DNA of 52,636 nt from an uncultured Collinsella sp. Lineage in GTDB: Bacteria; Actinomycetota; Coriobacteriia; Coriobacteriales; Coriobacteriaceae. The notes beneath the pieces were generated by a model. It was not told the origin of the DNA. It searched no databases and was given only the letters and a program-made list of their open reading frames with translations. Shown piece by piece: positions 32,929 through 42,168 of this stretch. The translations under genes were made by a program, and so were the position numbers. Within the stretch, counting starts at the first letter, position 1, and every line of letters starts with the position of its first letter. The DNA lies in the NCBI GenBank assembly GCA_900542155.1, contig UQMD01000018.1, positions 1 through 52,636 on the forward strand, in the 5' to 3' direction.

Positions 32929-35487
32929 ATGTTTACTCCGCTTATCACTCATGATCTGGACGGTGCTGCGCTGGCGGCACCTGTCAATGCCGCGCGCTGC
33001 AACGGCGCCGCGTACAAGACGCGCACGATCGACGATCTGCGCATTAAGGACGATCGCCTGCGTGCGGCCATCGAGGGCACGGGGCACTTGCTGTTCGACG
33101 GCGGCATGGGCACCATGTTGCAGGCCGCTGGTATGAAGGCAGGCGCCCTGCCCGAGCTGCTCAACTTTGAGGAGCCCCAGGTCATTACCGACATTCAGCG
33201 ACAGTACGTCGAGGCCGGCTGCGACGTGATCACCGCCAACACCTTTGGCGCCAACGCCCACAAGCTCGACGGTACCGCCACCGTGGCAGATGTCTTTGCC
33301 GCCGCTGTCGCCTGCGCCCGCGCAGCCGGTGCCCACTACGTCGCCGGCGATATCGGCCCCATCGGCGCGCTGCTGCGCCCCTTGGGTACCCTCAGCTTCG
33401 ACGAGGCCTACGACCTCTTTGCCGAGGAAGTGCGCGCCGGCGTCGATGCGGGCGTGGACCTCTTTATTATCGAGACCATGACCGACCTTGCCGAGATCAA
33501 GGCGGCCGTCCTCGCCTGCCGAGAGAACTCCGACCTGCCCGTCTTTGCCACCATGACCTTTGAGGAAGACGGTCGCACGTTCCTGGGCACGAGTCCCGAG
33601 GTGGCCGCCATCACGCTCGACGCCATCGGCGCCGACGTTTTGGGCATCAACTGCAGCCAGGGACCGGCCGAGCTCCGAGGGCTCGCCGCACGTATGCTCA
33701 CCGTTACGGACAAACCCGTTATGGTGCAGGCCAATGCGGGACTGCCCCACGTGGACGACGACGGTAATACCGTCTTTGACATCCAGGCCCCCGAATACGC
33801 CAAAGCCGTCGCCGGCATGATTGAGGACGGCGTGAGCGTCGTGGGCGGCTGCTGCGGCACCACGCCGGCGCACATGGCCGCCTTGCGCACGCTTATCGAT
33901 AACCACACGCCCAGTCCGCGCCACCGCAAGCCCAGCATGTCGGTCACAAGTGCCCAGACTGTGGTGGACCTTCCCTGCGACGGCCACAAGATTGCCGTCA
34001 TCGGCGAGCGCATCAATCCCACCGGCAAAAAGCGCCTGCAGCAGGCCCTGCGCGACGGCGACCTGGACTACGTCGTGAGCCAGGGCATCAGCCAGCAAGA
34101 ACAGGGCGCCGACATCCTGGACGTCAACGTGGGCCTGCCCGAGATCGACGAGGTCAAGGTCATCCAGCAAGCGACCGAGCAGCTCCAAGGCTCCACGCTG
34201 TTGCCGTTGCAGATCGACTCTACCGACCCCGCCGCCGTCGAGGCCGCCGTACGTCGCTACGCCGGCAAGCCCATCATCAACTCGGTCAACGGCAAGCAGC
34301 AGATCATGAACGAGATCTTCCCGCTGGTCGCCCACTACGGCACCAACGTCGTCGGCCTCACGCTCGACGAAGGTGGCATCCCCGATACCGCCGAGGCTCG
34401 CTTCGCCATCGCCGAGCGCATCGTGACCGAGGCCGCCCGCTACGGCATTGGCCCGGACCGCATCCTCATCGACTGCCTGGTCATGACCGCCTCGACCAAT
34501 CAACGCCAGGCCGAGCAGATCCTGCGCGCCATGTCCCTGTGCAAGGAGCGCCTGGGTGTCAAATGCGCGCTCGGCGTGTCGAACATCAGCTTTGGCCTGC
34601 CCGCTCGCCCGCTGCTGGGTTCGGTCTTTTTGGCCGCCGCCTTTGGCGCGGGCCTCGATGCCCCCATCATGAACCCGGGCTCCAAGCGCTTTATGGACAC
34701 CGTCTACAGCTATCGCGTCCTGAGCGTTGAGGACGAGGGCTCGACCGGATACATCGAGCGCTATGCCGGCTGGACCGATCCGTACAAGATCGCCGCCAAC
34801 CCGGCAGCGGCTCAGGCCGCATCGAGTGATGCCGCGCCCGCTGCCGGCACCGCCGGCACCGACGGCAACGACGACCCGATTCGTCGAATGGTCGTCTCGG
34901 GCCGCAAAGGCGAGATCGCTGCCGAGACCGAGCGTCTGCTGACAGACCACGACGCCATGGACCTTATCAACAATCACTTTATCCCCGCCCTCGACGAGGT
35001 TGGCGTCCTCTTTGACCAGGGCAAGTTCTTCTTGCCGCAGCTTATGGCCTCGGCCGAAGCCGCACGCGTGGGCTTCGACACCATCAAGCGCCTGATGCCC
35101 GCCGGCGAGATCGCCGACAAGGGCAAGATCTGCGTGGCCACCGTCAAGGGCGACATCCACGATATTGGCAAGAACATCGTCAAAATGCTGCTCGACAACT
35201 ACGGCTACACCGTCTTTGACCTGGGCCGCGACGTCGATCCGCAGGAGGTACTCAAGACCGTCAAGGAGCGCGATATTAAGCTCGTCGGCCTCTCGGCGCT
35301 TATGACTACCACGGTCGTCGCCATGGAAGAGACCATCAAGCTGCTCCATACCGAGGTTCCGGGCGTCAAGATCATCGTGGGCGGCGCCGTGCTCACCCCC
35401 GAATACGCCAAGCAGATCGGCGCGGACTACTATGCCAAGGATGCCGCCGAAAGCGCGCGCATCGCCGAAGAGGTCTTTGGGCAGTAA
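32929..35487 (+). CDS. metH: Cobalamin-dependent methionine synthase lacking the activation domain
   Basis: 852 residues against about 1,200 in E. coli. Domains in order: homocysteine-binding barrel (about 45-330) with FDGGMGTMLQ, GINCSQGP and VGGCCGTTPAHM, giving the three zinc cysteines; pterin-binding barrel (about 345-610) with VIGERINPTGKK and LDVNVGLPEID; an Ala/Gly-rich linker; the four-helix cap (about 645-730); and the B12-binding domain with VKGDIHDIGKNIV, whose His is the cobalt ligand, and GLSALMTTTV. It ends there. The missing AdoMet-binding part is encoded by the preceding gene. ATG 32929 follows TAGGAG. The first 45 residues are an unusual extension before the barrel. Confidence 0.95.
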   Translation: MFTPLITHDLDGAALAAPVNAARCNGAAYKTRTIDDLRIKDDRLRAAIEGTGHLLFDGGMGTMLQAAGMKAGALPELLNFEEPQVITDIQRQYVEAGCDVITANTFGANAHKLDGTATVADVFAAAVACARAAGAHYVAGDIGPIGALLRPLGTLSFDEAYDLFAEEVRAGVDAGVDLFIIETMTDLAEIKAAVLACRENSDLPVFATMTFEEDGRTFLGTSPEVAAITLDAIGADVLGINCSQGPAELRGLAARMLTVTDKPVMVQANAGLPHVDDDGNTVFDIQAPEYAKAVAGMIEDGVSVVGGCCGTTPAHMAALRTLIDNHTPSPRHRKPSMSVTSAQTVVDLPCDGHKIAVIGERINPTGKKRLQQALRDGDLDYVVSQGISQQEQGADILDVNVGLPEIDEVKVIQQATEQLQGSTLLPLQIDSTDPAAVEAAVRRYAGKPIINSVNGKQQIMNEIFPLVAHYGTNVVGLTLDEGGIPDTAEARFAIAERIVTEAARYGIGPDRILIDCLVMTASTNQRQAEQILRAMSLCKERLGVKCALGVSNISFGLPARPLLGSVFLAAAFGAGLDAPIMNPGSKRFMDTVYSYRVLSVEDEGSTGYIERYAGWTDPYKIAANPAAAQAASSDAAPAAGTAGTDGNDDPIRRMVVSGRKGEIAAETERLLTDHDAMDLINNHFIPALDEVGVLFDQGKFFLPQLMASAEAARVGFDTIKRLMPAGEIADKGKICVATVKGDIHDIGKNIVKMLLDNYGYTVFDLGRDVDPQEVLKTVKERDIKLVGLSALMTTTVVAMEETIKLLHTEVPGVKIIVGGAVLTPEYAKQIGADYYAKDAAESARIAEEVFGQ

Positions 35488-35595
35488 CACAACGGAAACA
35501 ACCGTGCACCAAAACGTGCCGCATGCGTCACTTGGCACGTGCGGCACGTTAGAATAGATAAGACTATGCTCGTTTTGGCAGATAGGAGCGCAAGG

Positions 35596-36960
35596 ATGGC
35601 GATCACGCCCGCAGAAATCGCGGAAACCCGCGGCATGGTTGAGGAGCAGAACCTCGACATCAGGACCATCACCATGGGTGTTTCGCTCATGGGTTGCGGT
35701 GACGAGAACCTCGACCGCATGTGCACGAAGATCTACGACCACGTGACGCACACGGCTGAGCATCTGGTCGAGACCGCCGAGAACCTCGAGCGCGAGTACG
35801 GTATCCCCATCGTCAACAAGCGCGTTTCCGTCACCCCGGTGGCCCAGATCGCCGCGTGCTGCAAGGATGAGGACCTCACCCCCATCGCGCACGCCCTCGA
35901 CCGCGCGGCCGAGACGCTCGGCATCGATTACCTGGGCGGCTTCTCCGCGCTCGTCCAGAAGGGCATCGGCGACGCCGACCGCCGCGTCATCCAGTCCATC
36001 CCCCAGGCGCTCGCCACCACGAGCCGCGTCTGCTCCAGCGTCAACGTCGCCAGCCTGCGCGCCGGTATCAACATGGATGCCGTGCTCATGGCCGCCCAGA
36101 CCATCATCGATGCCGCTAAACTCACGGCCGACCAGGATTCCGTCGGCGCTTCCAAGTTTGTCTGCTTTGCCAACATGGTCGAGGACTCCCCGTTTATGGC
36201 GGGCGCCGTCCACGGCGGTGGCGAGGCCGACGCCGTCATCAACGTAGGCGTCTCGGGCCCCGGCGTTATGGCCGCAGCCCTGGAGACGCTGCCCGATTCC
36301 GCATCGATGATGGAGGTCGCCGAGAAGATTAAGCAGACCGCCTTTAAGATCACCCGTGCCGGTGAGCTCATGAGCCGCGAGGCCGCCCGTCGCCTGGGTG
36401 TCGAGAAGGGCATCGTCGACCTGTCGCTGGCGCCTACGCCTGCCATCGGCGATTCCGTTGCCCGCATCCTCGAGATCATCGGTGTTGGCACCTGCGGTGG
36501 CCCGGGCACGACCTGCGCACTCGCCATGCTCAACGATGCCGTCAAGAAGGGCGGCGTTATGGCCAGCTCCAGCGTGGGCGGTCTCTCCGGCGCTTTCATC
36601 CCCGTGTCCGAGGACGCCGGCATGATCGCCGCCGTCGAAGCCGGCGCGCTTTCGCTCGAGAAGCTCGAGGCCATGACTTGCGTGTGCTCCGTTGGCCTGG
36701 ACATGATCGCCATCCCCGGCGACACCCCGGTCGAGACCATCGCCGGCATCATCGCCGACGAGATGGCCATCGGCGTCATCAACAACAAGACCACGGCCGT
36801 CCGCGTGATTCCCGCCATCGGCAAGGGCGTGGGCGACTGCGTCGAGTACGGCGGCCTGTTCGGCCGTGCGCCCATCATGCCGGTGAACCCCAACGCCGGC
36901 ACCGTGCTTGCCCATCGCGGTGGACGCTTCCCGGCGCCGCTGAACTCGCTGAAGAACTAG
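35596..36960 (+). CDS. PFL-like DUF711 (UPF0210) protein
   Basis: 454 residues from ATG 35596, 7 nt after GGAG; this gives the family's usual start (AITPAEIAETRGMVEEQNLDIRTITMGVSL). It has the glycine-rich and pyruvate formate-lyase-like regions FVCFANMVEDSPFMAGAVHGGGEADAVINVGVSGPGV and GVGTCGGPGTTCALAMLNDAVKKGG. No glycyl-radical motif of true PFL is present, so it is not a formate lyase. DUF711 often sits beside a small ACT-domain gene; none is seen here. Function is unknown. It is followed by the fold-back element at 36979. Confidence 0.9.
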   Translation: MAITPAEIAETRGMVEEQNLDIRTITMGVSLMGCGDENLDRMCTKIYDHVTHTAEHLVETAENLEREYGIPIVNKRVSVTPVAQIAACCKDEDLTPIAHALDRAAETLGIDYLGGFSALVQKGIGDADRRVIQSIPQALATTSRVCSSVNVASLRAGINMDAVLMAAQTIIDAAKLTADQDSVGASKFVCFANMVEDSPFMAGAVHGGGEADAVINVGVSGPGVMAAALETLPDSASMMEVAEKIKQTAFKITRAGELMSREAARRLGVEKGIVDLSLAPTPAIGDSVARILEIIGVGTCGGPGTTCALAMLNDAVKKGGVMASSSVGGLSGAFIPVSEDAGMIAAVEAGALSLEKLEAMTCVCSVGLDMIAIPGDTPVETIAGIIADEMAIGVINNKTTAVRVIPAIGKGVGDCVEYGGLFGRAPIMPVNPNAGTVLAHRGGRFPAPLNSLKN

Positions 36961-36978
36961 CCTAGGGATACGAGGCGA

Positions 36979-37120
36979 GGAGCCCCGCCGCCGGGCGGCA
37001 GACATATAAGGTCGCCTGCTCGGACAGTCCTGACTCGCACGGAGAGCACATTAAGTGCTCTCCGGCTCGTGCGGAACTCGCGATCGACCTTATATGTCTG
37101 CCGCCCGGCGGCGGGGCTCC
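36979..37120 (+). repeat. Fold-back element, copy 1
   Basis: Arms 36979-37014 and 37085-37120 are perfectly complementary over 36 nt and enclose a 70-nt core. The core has GGACAGTCCTGACTC, then a hairpin GGAGAGCAC/GTGCTCTCC flanked by a short GCAC/GTGC stem, then TCGTGCGGAACTC. The core blocks recur at 52544-52603 in the other orientation, with different stems. It may also act as a terminator for the DUF711 gene, though no U-run follows. Confidence 0.8.
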
Positions 37121-37287
37121 CGCACATCTCAACCTTGGCTGGGTTCTGGCTCAGTGGCAGTCGCTTCGCTTCTGCCCGCCTTGGTTGGTGTGGCGGTTTG
37201 GCGTTGGAGCGGTTCTTTTTCTGATATATGCTGGTTGCGGCTCTTCTTTTGGGAGGAGTCGCTTTTTTGTTGCTAGGAGGTTGGCCC

Positions 37288-38175
37288 GTGGTTGATGGGG
37301 AGATTCGTTCTGAGCTGCTTGCTGCGGATTGGAATGGCGAATGGATGCGTCTGCAGGCCGCTCGGCATCGGGCTGATGATTCTTTTGAATGGGATAAGCG
37401 AGCTCGACATTTTCGACCTCTTGAGACTGCCCCTTATGCTCGGGATTTTATGAAATTGCTGGCTCTTGAGCCTGGTGAGTCGGTGCTCGATATGGGGTGT
37501 GGAGCTGGGTCGATTGCCATTCCGCTTGCTCAGGCTGGGCATCCTGTGATTGCTGCTGACTTTTCCCCTGCTATGTTAGGCACGCTTGATGCTGGTATTG
37601 AGTACTATGGGCTCGAGGATCGCATTACGCCGCTTGAGCTCGCTTGGGATGATGATTGGGATTTGGTTGGACCGGTCGCGAAAGCGGTGGATGTTGCCTT
37701 TGCCAGTCGGTCGGTTACGACGACCAATCTAAAAGATGCGCTTGCCAAGCTCGACCGCACGGCTCGTCGGCGTTGTGCTGTCACGATGGTCGCCAACTCC
37801 AGCCCGCGCTATGATCTGCACTTGATGAACGCTATCGGCGCCTCGGTTACCTGCAGCAATGGCTTTGTGTACGCCTTCAACATCCTCATTCAGATGGGTG
37901 CCCTGCCGCAGGTCACGTACTTTGAATCGCCGCGTCGCGATACCTTCGACAGCCTTGAGGCAGGCGTGGCGGACTTCTCCCGCATGCTCGAGCACGGTAA
38001 CGAGGATAAGATCGACCGTCTGCGCGTCTACGTCGCTCAGCATATGATTGAAAATCCCCATGCCGGCGAGCCAGGGTCCAAGGGCGTGCCGCAGGGGCGC
38101 TACATGCTCGACCACGTCCGCAAGGTCCGTTGGGCGTTTATTGCATGGGAGCCGGTCTCTTCGAGCCGTCCATAG
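37288..38175 (+). CDS. SAM-dependent methyltransferase
   Basis: 295 residues if GTG 37288-37290 is the start, 7 nt after AGGAGG. An upstream ATG at 37228 would add a hydrophobic 20-residue stretch but has no ribosome site. Motif I for S-adenosylmethionine is VLDMGCGAGSIAIPLAQAGH (about residues 70-90), followed by the acidic VIAADFSPAML, and DVAFASRSV as motif post-II. The substrate is unknown. The N-terminal two-thirds uses T-ending codons (GCT, GAT, CTT) far more than its neighbours, while the C-terminal third returns to GC-rich usage, which suggests recombination or recent transfer of the 5' part. Confidence 0.82.
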   Translation: MVDGEIRSELLAADWNGEWMRLQAARHRADDSFEWDKRARHFRPLETAPYARDFMKLLALEPGESVLDMGCGAGSIAIPLAQAGHPVIAADFSPAMLGTLDAGIEYYGLEDRITPLELAWDDDWDLVGPVAKAVDVAFASRSVTTTNLKDALAKLDRTARRRCAVTMVANSSPRYDLHLMNAIGASVTCSNGFVYAFNILIQMGALPQVTYFESPRRDTFDSLEAGVADFSRMLEHGNEDKIDRLRVYVAQHMIENPHAGEPGSKGVPQGRYMLDHVRKVRWAFIAWEPVSSSRP

Positions 38176-38356
38176 ACCGCTTTCGGCCGCCGTACACGTC
38201 CGCCTGCAACCCGCGTTGTTCTCCCGTTCGGCATCCGCATTCTTTGCGAACTGGGCAAACGCGCCCCACACCGCGCCGTTCCTGCGCTATCGTGGGACAG
38301 CTCACGTAGATTTAGGCCCCGTCGCGGGGCGCCCCATACATAGAAAGCGAGAACCC

Positions 38357-38656
38357 ATGGCACTGACAGGAGCCCAGGTCAAGCAGCTTCGCAGCATGGC
38401 CCATCACCTCAACCCCGCCATCATCATCGGTAAGTCCGATGTCAACGAGGGCACCGTCGAGCAGACGGTCGCCTACCTGGAGAAGCACGAGCTCGTTAAG
38501 TGCTCCGTGCTCGATGGCTCCAGTCTTTCCGCCCGCGAGGCCGCCGAAGAGCTCGCTGAGCGTTGCCACGCCGAGGTCGTCCAGGTCATCGGCCGCAAGT
38601 TCTCGCTGTATCGCGAGTCCTCGCGCAAGGACATCGAGAAGATCAAGCTCGTCTAA
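38357..38656 (+). CDS. yhbY: YhbY-type (CRM domain) RNA-binding protein
   Basis: 99 residues. The CRM fold is clear: LTGAQVKQLRSMAHHLNPAIIIGKSDVNEGTVEQTVAYLEKHELVKCSVL, with the conserved GKSD loop, then AAEELAERCHAEVVQVIGRKFSLYRES, containing the V..IG...VLYR signature. It binds pre-50S ribosomal particles in ribosome assembly. ATG 38357 has a weak ribosome site (GCGAGAA). A separate transcription unit is likely, since 180 nt separate it from the methyltransferase. Confidence 0.93.
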   Translation: MALTGAQVKQLRSMAHHLNPAIIIGKSDVNEGTVEQTVAYLEKHELVKCSVLDGSSLSAREAAEELAERCHAEVVQVIGRKFSLYRESSRKDIEKIKLV

Positions 38657-38694
38657 GAGCCAATGATCCGGCGAGCCAACACATAGCAAGCTTA

Positions 38695-38726
38695 CGGGTG
38701 CCCAAGTACTTCGGGCGCCCGTTTTT
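38695..38726 (+). terminator. yhbY terminator
   Basis: CGGGTGCCC at 38695-38703 pairs with GGGCGCCCG at 38713-38721 with one G-T pair, followed by TTTTT. It overlaps the end of the convergent regulator gene. Confidence 0.82.
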
Positions 38727-41724
38727 ATCGCTCGACCAGCACGCGATTGAGCCGCCCCTCCACCAAGCGCTCGTATAGATGCCGCGTCTCGGGCTCGGGC
38801 ACGCCATTGACCTGTTCCCTCAGATGATGCATATGCCCGCTGTACAGCTCGACGATATCGCGCCGCCGCCCCGCCGCACTGTAGACGCGCATGGCACAGC
38901 GCACCATATCCTCGCGCGCCGTTTCCTGCCGAAGCCCCGACTCCGCCAGCCAAATCGCCGACTGCAGATCGTTTTCTTCTAGAGCGGCATTTGCTCCCTT
39001 AATCATGCAATCGATGTACTTTGACTGCATAATGCGTCGCATACGCAAAAAGTAGGTGGGGTTACAGCCATTGGGAACATACAGCGGCCCGGCATAAAGC
39101 TGCTCAATCTTAAGGCACAGCTCAACTAAATGGGGCCCGCGCGCACCCGTGCGATTTCCCAAAACCTCGCGGCTTATCTGATCAAACAACCGCACGTCAG
39201 TCTTGACGTAATCGCCGTTAAGCCCAATGCACTCGTTTTGGATCAGCACACACGACTTGCCGTCCGGTGTCGGCCCCAAGGCCGAACGCAGGCGCGATAT
39301 CGTCGAGTACAGATTGTTACGAGCGCTATTGAACTCGGCATGGGGCCACAGCTCCATAGCCAGCGTCTCGCGGTCGACCAGTGCATCCATGCCCAGCGCA
39401 AGCCGCTCGGCAAGCGTCGCCGCTTTCTTGCGGCGCCACATCTTATCCGTGATGGGAAACCCGTCGCGCTCGGCGCGAAACGCCCCAAACATGCGAATCT
39501 CGATATGGCCAATCGCATCGACACCCTCGGCATCGCCGGCCTGGAACAGACGCTCGCCTTCGCCCTCAAAGTCGTCACGCAGCGAATACCGCGACAGCTC
39601 GCGCACCGGGAGCTTCTTTCGAATTCTAGCAGCCGGCTCACCCAGACAATGCATCGCAAGACGCGCAAACAGCCGATACGACGGATCCAAAATCCCCGGG
39701 CGGTTCATGGACATCCAGGCTGCAAGGTCGCTATCGCGGCCCGCGGAGGCCAAATGCAGCGCCACCATCCAAGCCTCGGCACCACCGACCTGCGTCCGAC
39801 TCAAATCGAGCAGCTCTGCCTCTTCGCGCACCGATACCATCGATGTATTGCGTAAGTACGCCGCGCGCTCTAGCAGCAGTGCGTTGTCGCGTATGTATCC
39901 AATCGATTCCTCGGCAAGCCTGAGCACCTGCACCGCACGGAATTTGGCATTGACCGGACGCCCCTCGGCCAGCGACTGCCAGCCTTCCAGTATCAAGCCA
40001 AACAACTGGACTTGATTGTCACGCACGCGCACGGCAAAACGGTCGAGCTCATTGAATGCCTGCTCGTCGGTCACCGGCATGCCGGCAAGCAGGCGCCGCG
40101 CCGATAACACCATGCGCACCCAGATGGCGAGCGCTCGGATTCCACGCGCTTCGAGCGCCTCGAGCGTCAGGGCCATCTCGTCATCACGCTCATCGACTCC
40201 CGCATACGATCCATCAAATAGCTCCGTCAACATGCGGTCCGCCCGCATAAACGTCCCCACGATATCGAGCTCGCAATCGTAGGCCTTATCCGTTTTGAGC
40301 CCCGCGAGGATCTCGCCACCCTTCGCCCGCTCGGTCAGCCCATGCTTTATCTCGACATGTGCGGACAGCATGTCGAGTGCGGCACAAGACGCCTCACTTT
40401 CCAACGCTGTACGGCTTGCCGGAAGCCCCAGACCGCTATCTCCATAACAGGCGGCCGTAAACGCGTGTGCCACCTTCCACGACACGGGATCGAGCTCGCA
40501 AATCGCTTGCTCGCCCGCACGCTCGATAATTGAGGCCATATACCGCGCGAGCTTTGTATTGGAGACGCTCACCGCCGCCAGATAGATGCCGAGTGCCTCG
40601 TCAGGCGTCGGCTCCGAGGCCCGGTCATCTGCCACGGACTTTCCCAGCGCCGCGCGGCAGACATCCCCTCCATGCCCTGTCAGGGCCAGATCGACCCCAT
40701 ACTGCCCGGCAAGCTCCAACACCGCACTGCGGTCCAAAAACGCGTCGGCGAGGTCCATCGCGGTATCGCAGCGCCCCGCTTTAATCAATATACGCGCCGC
40801 CCGCACAACGAGTTCGGGGCGAATTTCGGCGACCAGCTTGCGCAATCGTAGGCGTGCGTTGTCCTCGGTACCCAAGCAGGTAAAGCTCCGGTCTGCCGGA
40901 TCAACGCCAAAAATGGGATAATCGCGGACAAGATAGGACTGGTCAATCGCCGAAAGCCTAACACCGCAAGCCTCGAGCTCCGAAATATTGCCCTCACCCA
41001 TTAAGACCATCAAGCATGCCACGCTAAACAGGGCGTTGTTCTCGAGCGACGCCAGATCAACAAGTGCCGCGCCGTAGATATTGACGATCTCGTTTTCGAG
41101 CATCTGGGCAACGTCTCCCTGCCCGTATAGTCCCGACTGCATAGCCGAGACGAGCTCGGGCACGCCCTGCGTAAGCTGATAGAAGTCGAGCGATGTGCTG
41201 ATCGAAAACGCCGATGCCCACGCCGAATACTCATAGGCATGCACCTTGAGCATCTGCGCGTTGACTTTAATCGAATCGCCCAGTCCATGAATCAGCTGGC
41301 GATTCGAAGGACGGCAACTCATAAAGACCCCAACCCCCATAGCACGCAGACTTCGGATTCGGTCAATCAGTTCCTCGGTCTCGCTCTGGCTGAGGTTAGG
41401 CACGTTATCGATTGCAATCAGAGAGTGCGGTTTGTCCTTAAGCTCTTCGGTAACGACCTCGAGCTGCATAAACACCTCGCGCCCAATGGCGCGGTCTGCC
41501 TCGATGATTCGCACGGGGCCTCGCGTCGGATCGCTTTTAACCTCTTGGGCATACTGCAGCAGCACCGAGGTTTTCCCAAAGCCATCAGGCGCGTAGAGGA
41601 CTACGATGCCGGCCTTTCGGCCCTTGGCGATAAGTTCGTTCATCAAGCGATCGCGCCGCACCATATAGCTACTGCCCAGAGGCATAAGCTCGAGGTCGTC
41701 CGTATTGCCCAAATCGTTAACCAT
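38725..41724 (-). CDS. Large STAND-type regulator with winged helix and BTAD domain
   Basis: 999 residues. An N-terminal P-loop NTPase (about 20-290) has Walker A LYAPDGFGKTS and Walker B LIAIDNVP, as in MalT/AfsR-like STAND proteins. A helical-repeat middle (about 290-730) follows. Near residue 740 starts an OmpR-type winged helix (IRMFGAFRAERDGFPITDKMWRRKKAATLAERLA ... NNLYSTISRLRSALG). The C-terminal 160 residues fit a bacterial transcriptional activation domain (LVELCLKIEQLYAGPLYVPN ... AREDMVRCAMRVYSAAGRRRDIVELY). Such proteins are signal-gated transcription activators, common in Coriobacteriia. ATG 41722-41724 follows GAGGAG. The target genes are not evident; there is 440 nt of empty DNA upstream. 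Confidence 0.85.
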   Translation of the reverse strand: MVNDLGNTDDLELMPLGSSYMVRRDRLMNELIAKGRKAGIVVLYAPDGFGKTSVLLQYAQEVKSDPTRGPVRIIEADRAIGREVFMQLEVVTEELKDKPHSLIAIDNVPNLSQSETEELIDRIRSLRAMGVGVFMSCRPSNRQLIHGLGDSIKVNAQMLKVHAYEYSAWASAFSISTSLDFYQLTQGVPELVSAMQSGLYGQGDVAQMLENEIVNIYGAALVDLASLENNALFSVACLMVLMGEGNISELEACGVRLSAIDQSYLVRDYPIFGVDPADRSFTCLGTEDNARLRLRKLVAEIRPELVVRAARILIKAGRCDTAMDLADAFLDRSAVLELAGQYGVDLALTGHGGDVCRAALGKSVADDRASEPTPDEALGIYLAAVSVSNTKLARYMASIIERAGEQAICELDPVSWKVAHAFTAACYGDSGLGLPASRTALESEASCAALDMLSAHVEIKHGLTERAKGGEILAGLKTDKAYDCELDIVGTFMRADRMLTELFDGSYAGVDERDDEMALTLEALEARGIRALAIWVRMVLSARRLLAGMPVTDEQAFNELDRFAVRVRDNQVQLFGLILEGWQSLAEGRPVNAKFRAVQVLRLAEESIGYIRDNALLLERAAYLRNTSMVSVREEAELLDLSRTQVGGAEAWMVALHLASAGRDSDLAAWMSMNRPGILDPSYRLFARLAMHCLGEPAARIRKKLPVRELSRYSLRDDFEGEGERLFQAGDAEGVDAIGHIEIRMFGAFRAERDGFPITDKMWRRKKAATLAERLALGMDALVDRETLAMELWPHAEFNSARNNLYSTISRLRSALGPTPDGKSCVLIQNECIGLNGDYVKTDVRLFDQISREVLGNRTGARGPHLVELCLKIEQLYAGPLYVPNGCNPTYFLRMRRIMQSKYIDCMIKGANAALEENDLQSAIWLAESGLRQETAREDMVRCAMRVYSAAGRRRDIVELYSGHMHHLREQVNGVPEPETRHLYERLVEGRLNRVLVER

Positions 41725-42107
41725 GCCCGCTCCTCAACTCGACCACATGGACACCGTAACGCTAGACCATATGTATCGCTAGATGAATAGAGCGATGCTA
41801 CGGTTTAGGATGTTTGTTGGTACGCAAATGGCAAGTTTTTGTTCAGCGTGGTCCGATTGAAACTTATCCCCCAACCAATCAGTCTTTGCGCAGGTCAATG
41901 CGCTTGCCAGCTTGTCCCATCCTTTGGCAGTTTACCTTAAATGAGCGCTGTTCAATTGTGTTGCGCAACTCACCTAGCGCCAGCTACCGTCTGCGACCTT
42001 TTCATAGCATTTATGCATAGTATCTGTTATGGAATGAATCATGCTGCACCAGACGCACCCGTCAAGTTCGCGGCAAGGTTTTCGTCAAGCACACGGCGTG
42101 CACTCAG
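41725..42107. other. Intergenic, promoter of the large regulator; nothing else seen
   Basis: AT-rich region between the regulator start and the nagB terminator. Short frames exist but lack ribosome sites and coding bias. Confidence 0.4.
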
Positions 42108-42136
42108 AAAAAAGGCCCCCGCAAAGCGGAGGCCTT
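42108..42136 (-). terminator. nagB terminator
   Basis: AAGGCCCCCGC and GCGGAGGCCTT form a stem with an AAA loop at 42112-42136; the A-run at 42108-42113 gives the U-run on the minus strand. Confidence 0.82.
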
Positions 42137-42168
42137 CGGCAAAGCTATGTCGAGGTGATAGGCTTTCG

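Noticed and set aside
35596..36960. Pyruvate formate-lyase activity for the DUF711 protein
   Set aside because: The glycyl-radical loop and the two adjacent catalytic cysteines of true PFL are absent; only family naming suggests it.
32707..37005. A 1,432-codon open frame on the minus strand
   Set aside because: It lies antisense to the reactivation gene, metH and the DUF711 gene, which have clear motifs. It is an effect of GC-rich codon bias; its His/Gly/Asp-rich product has no family features.
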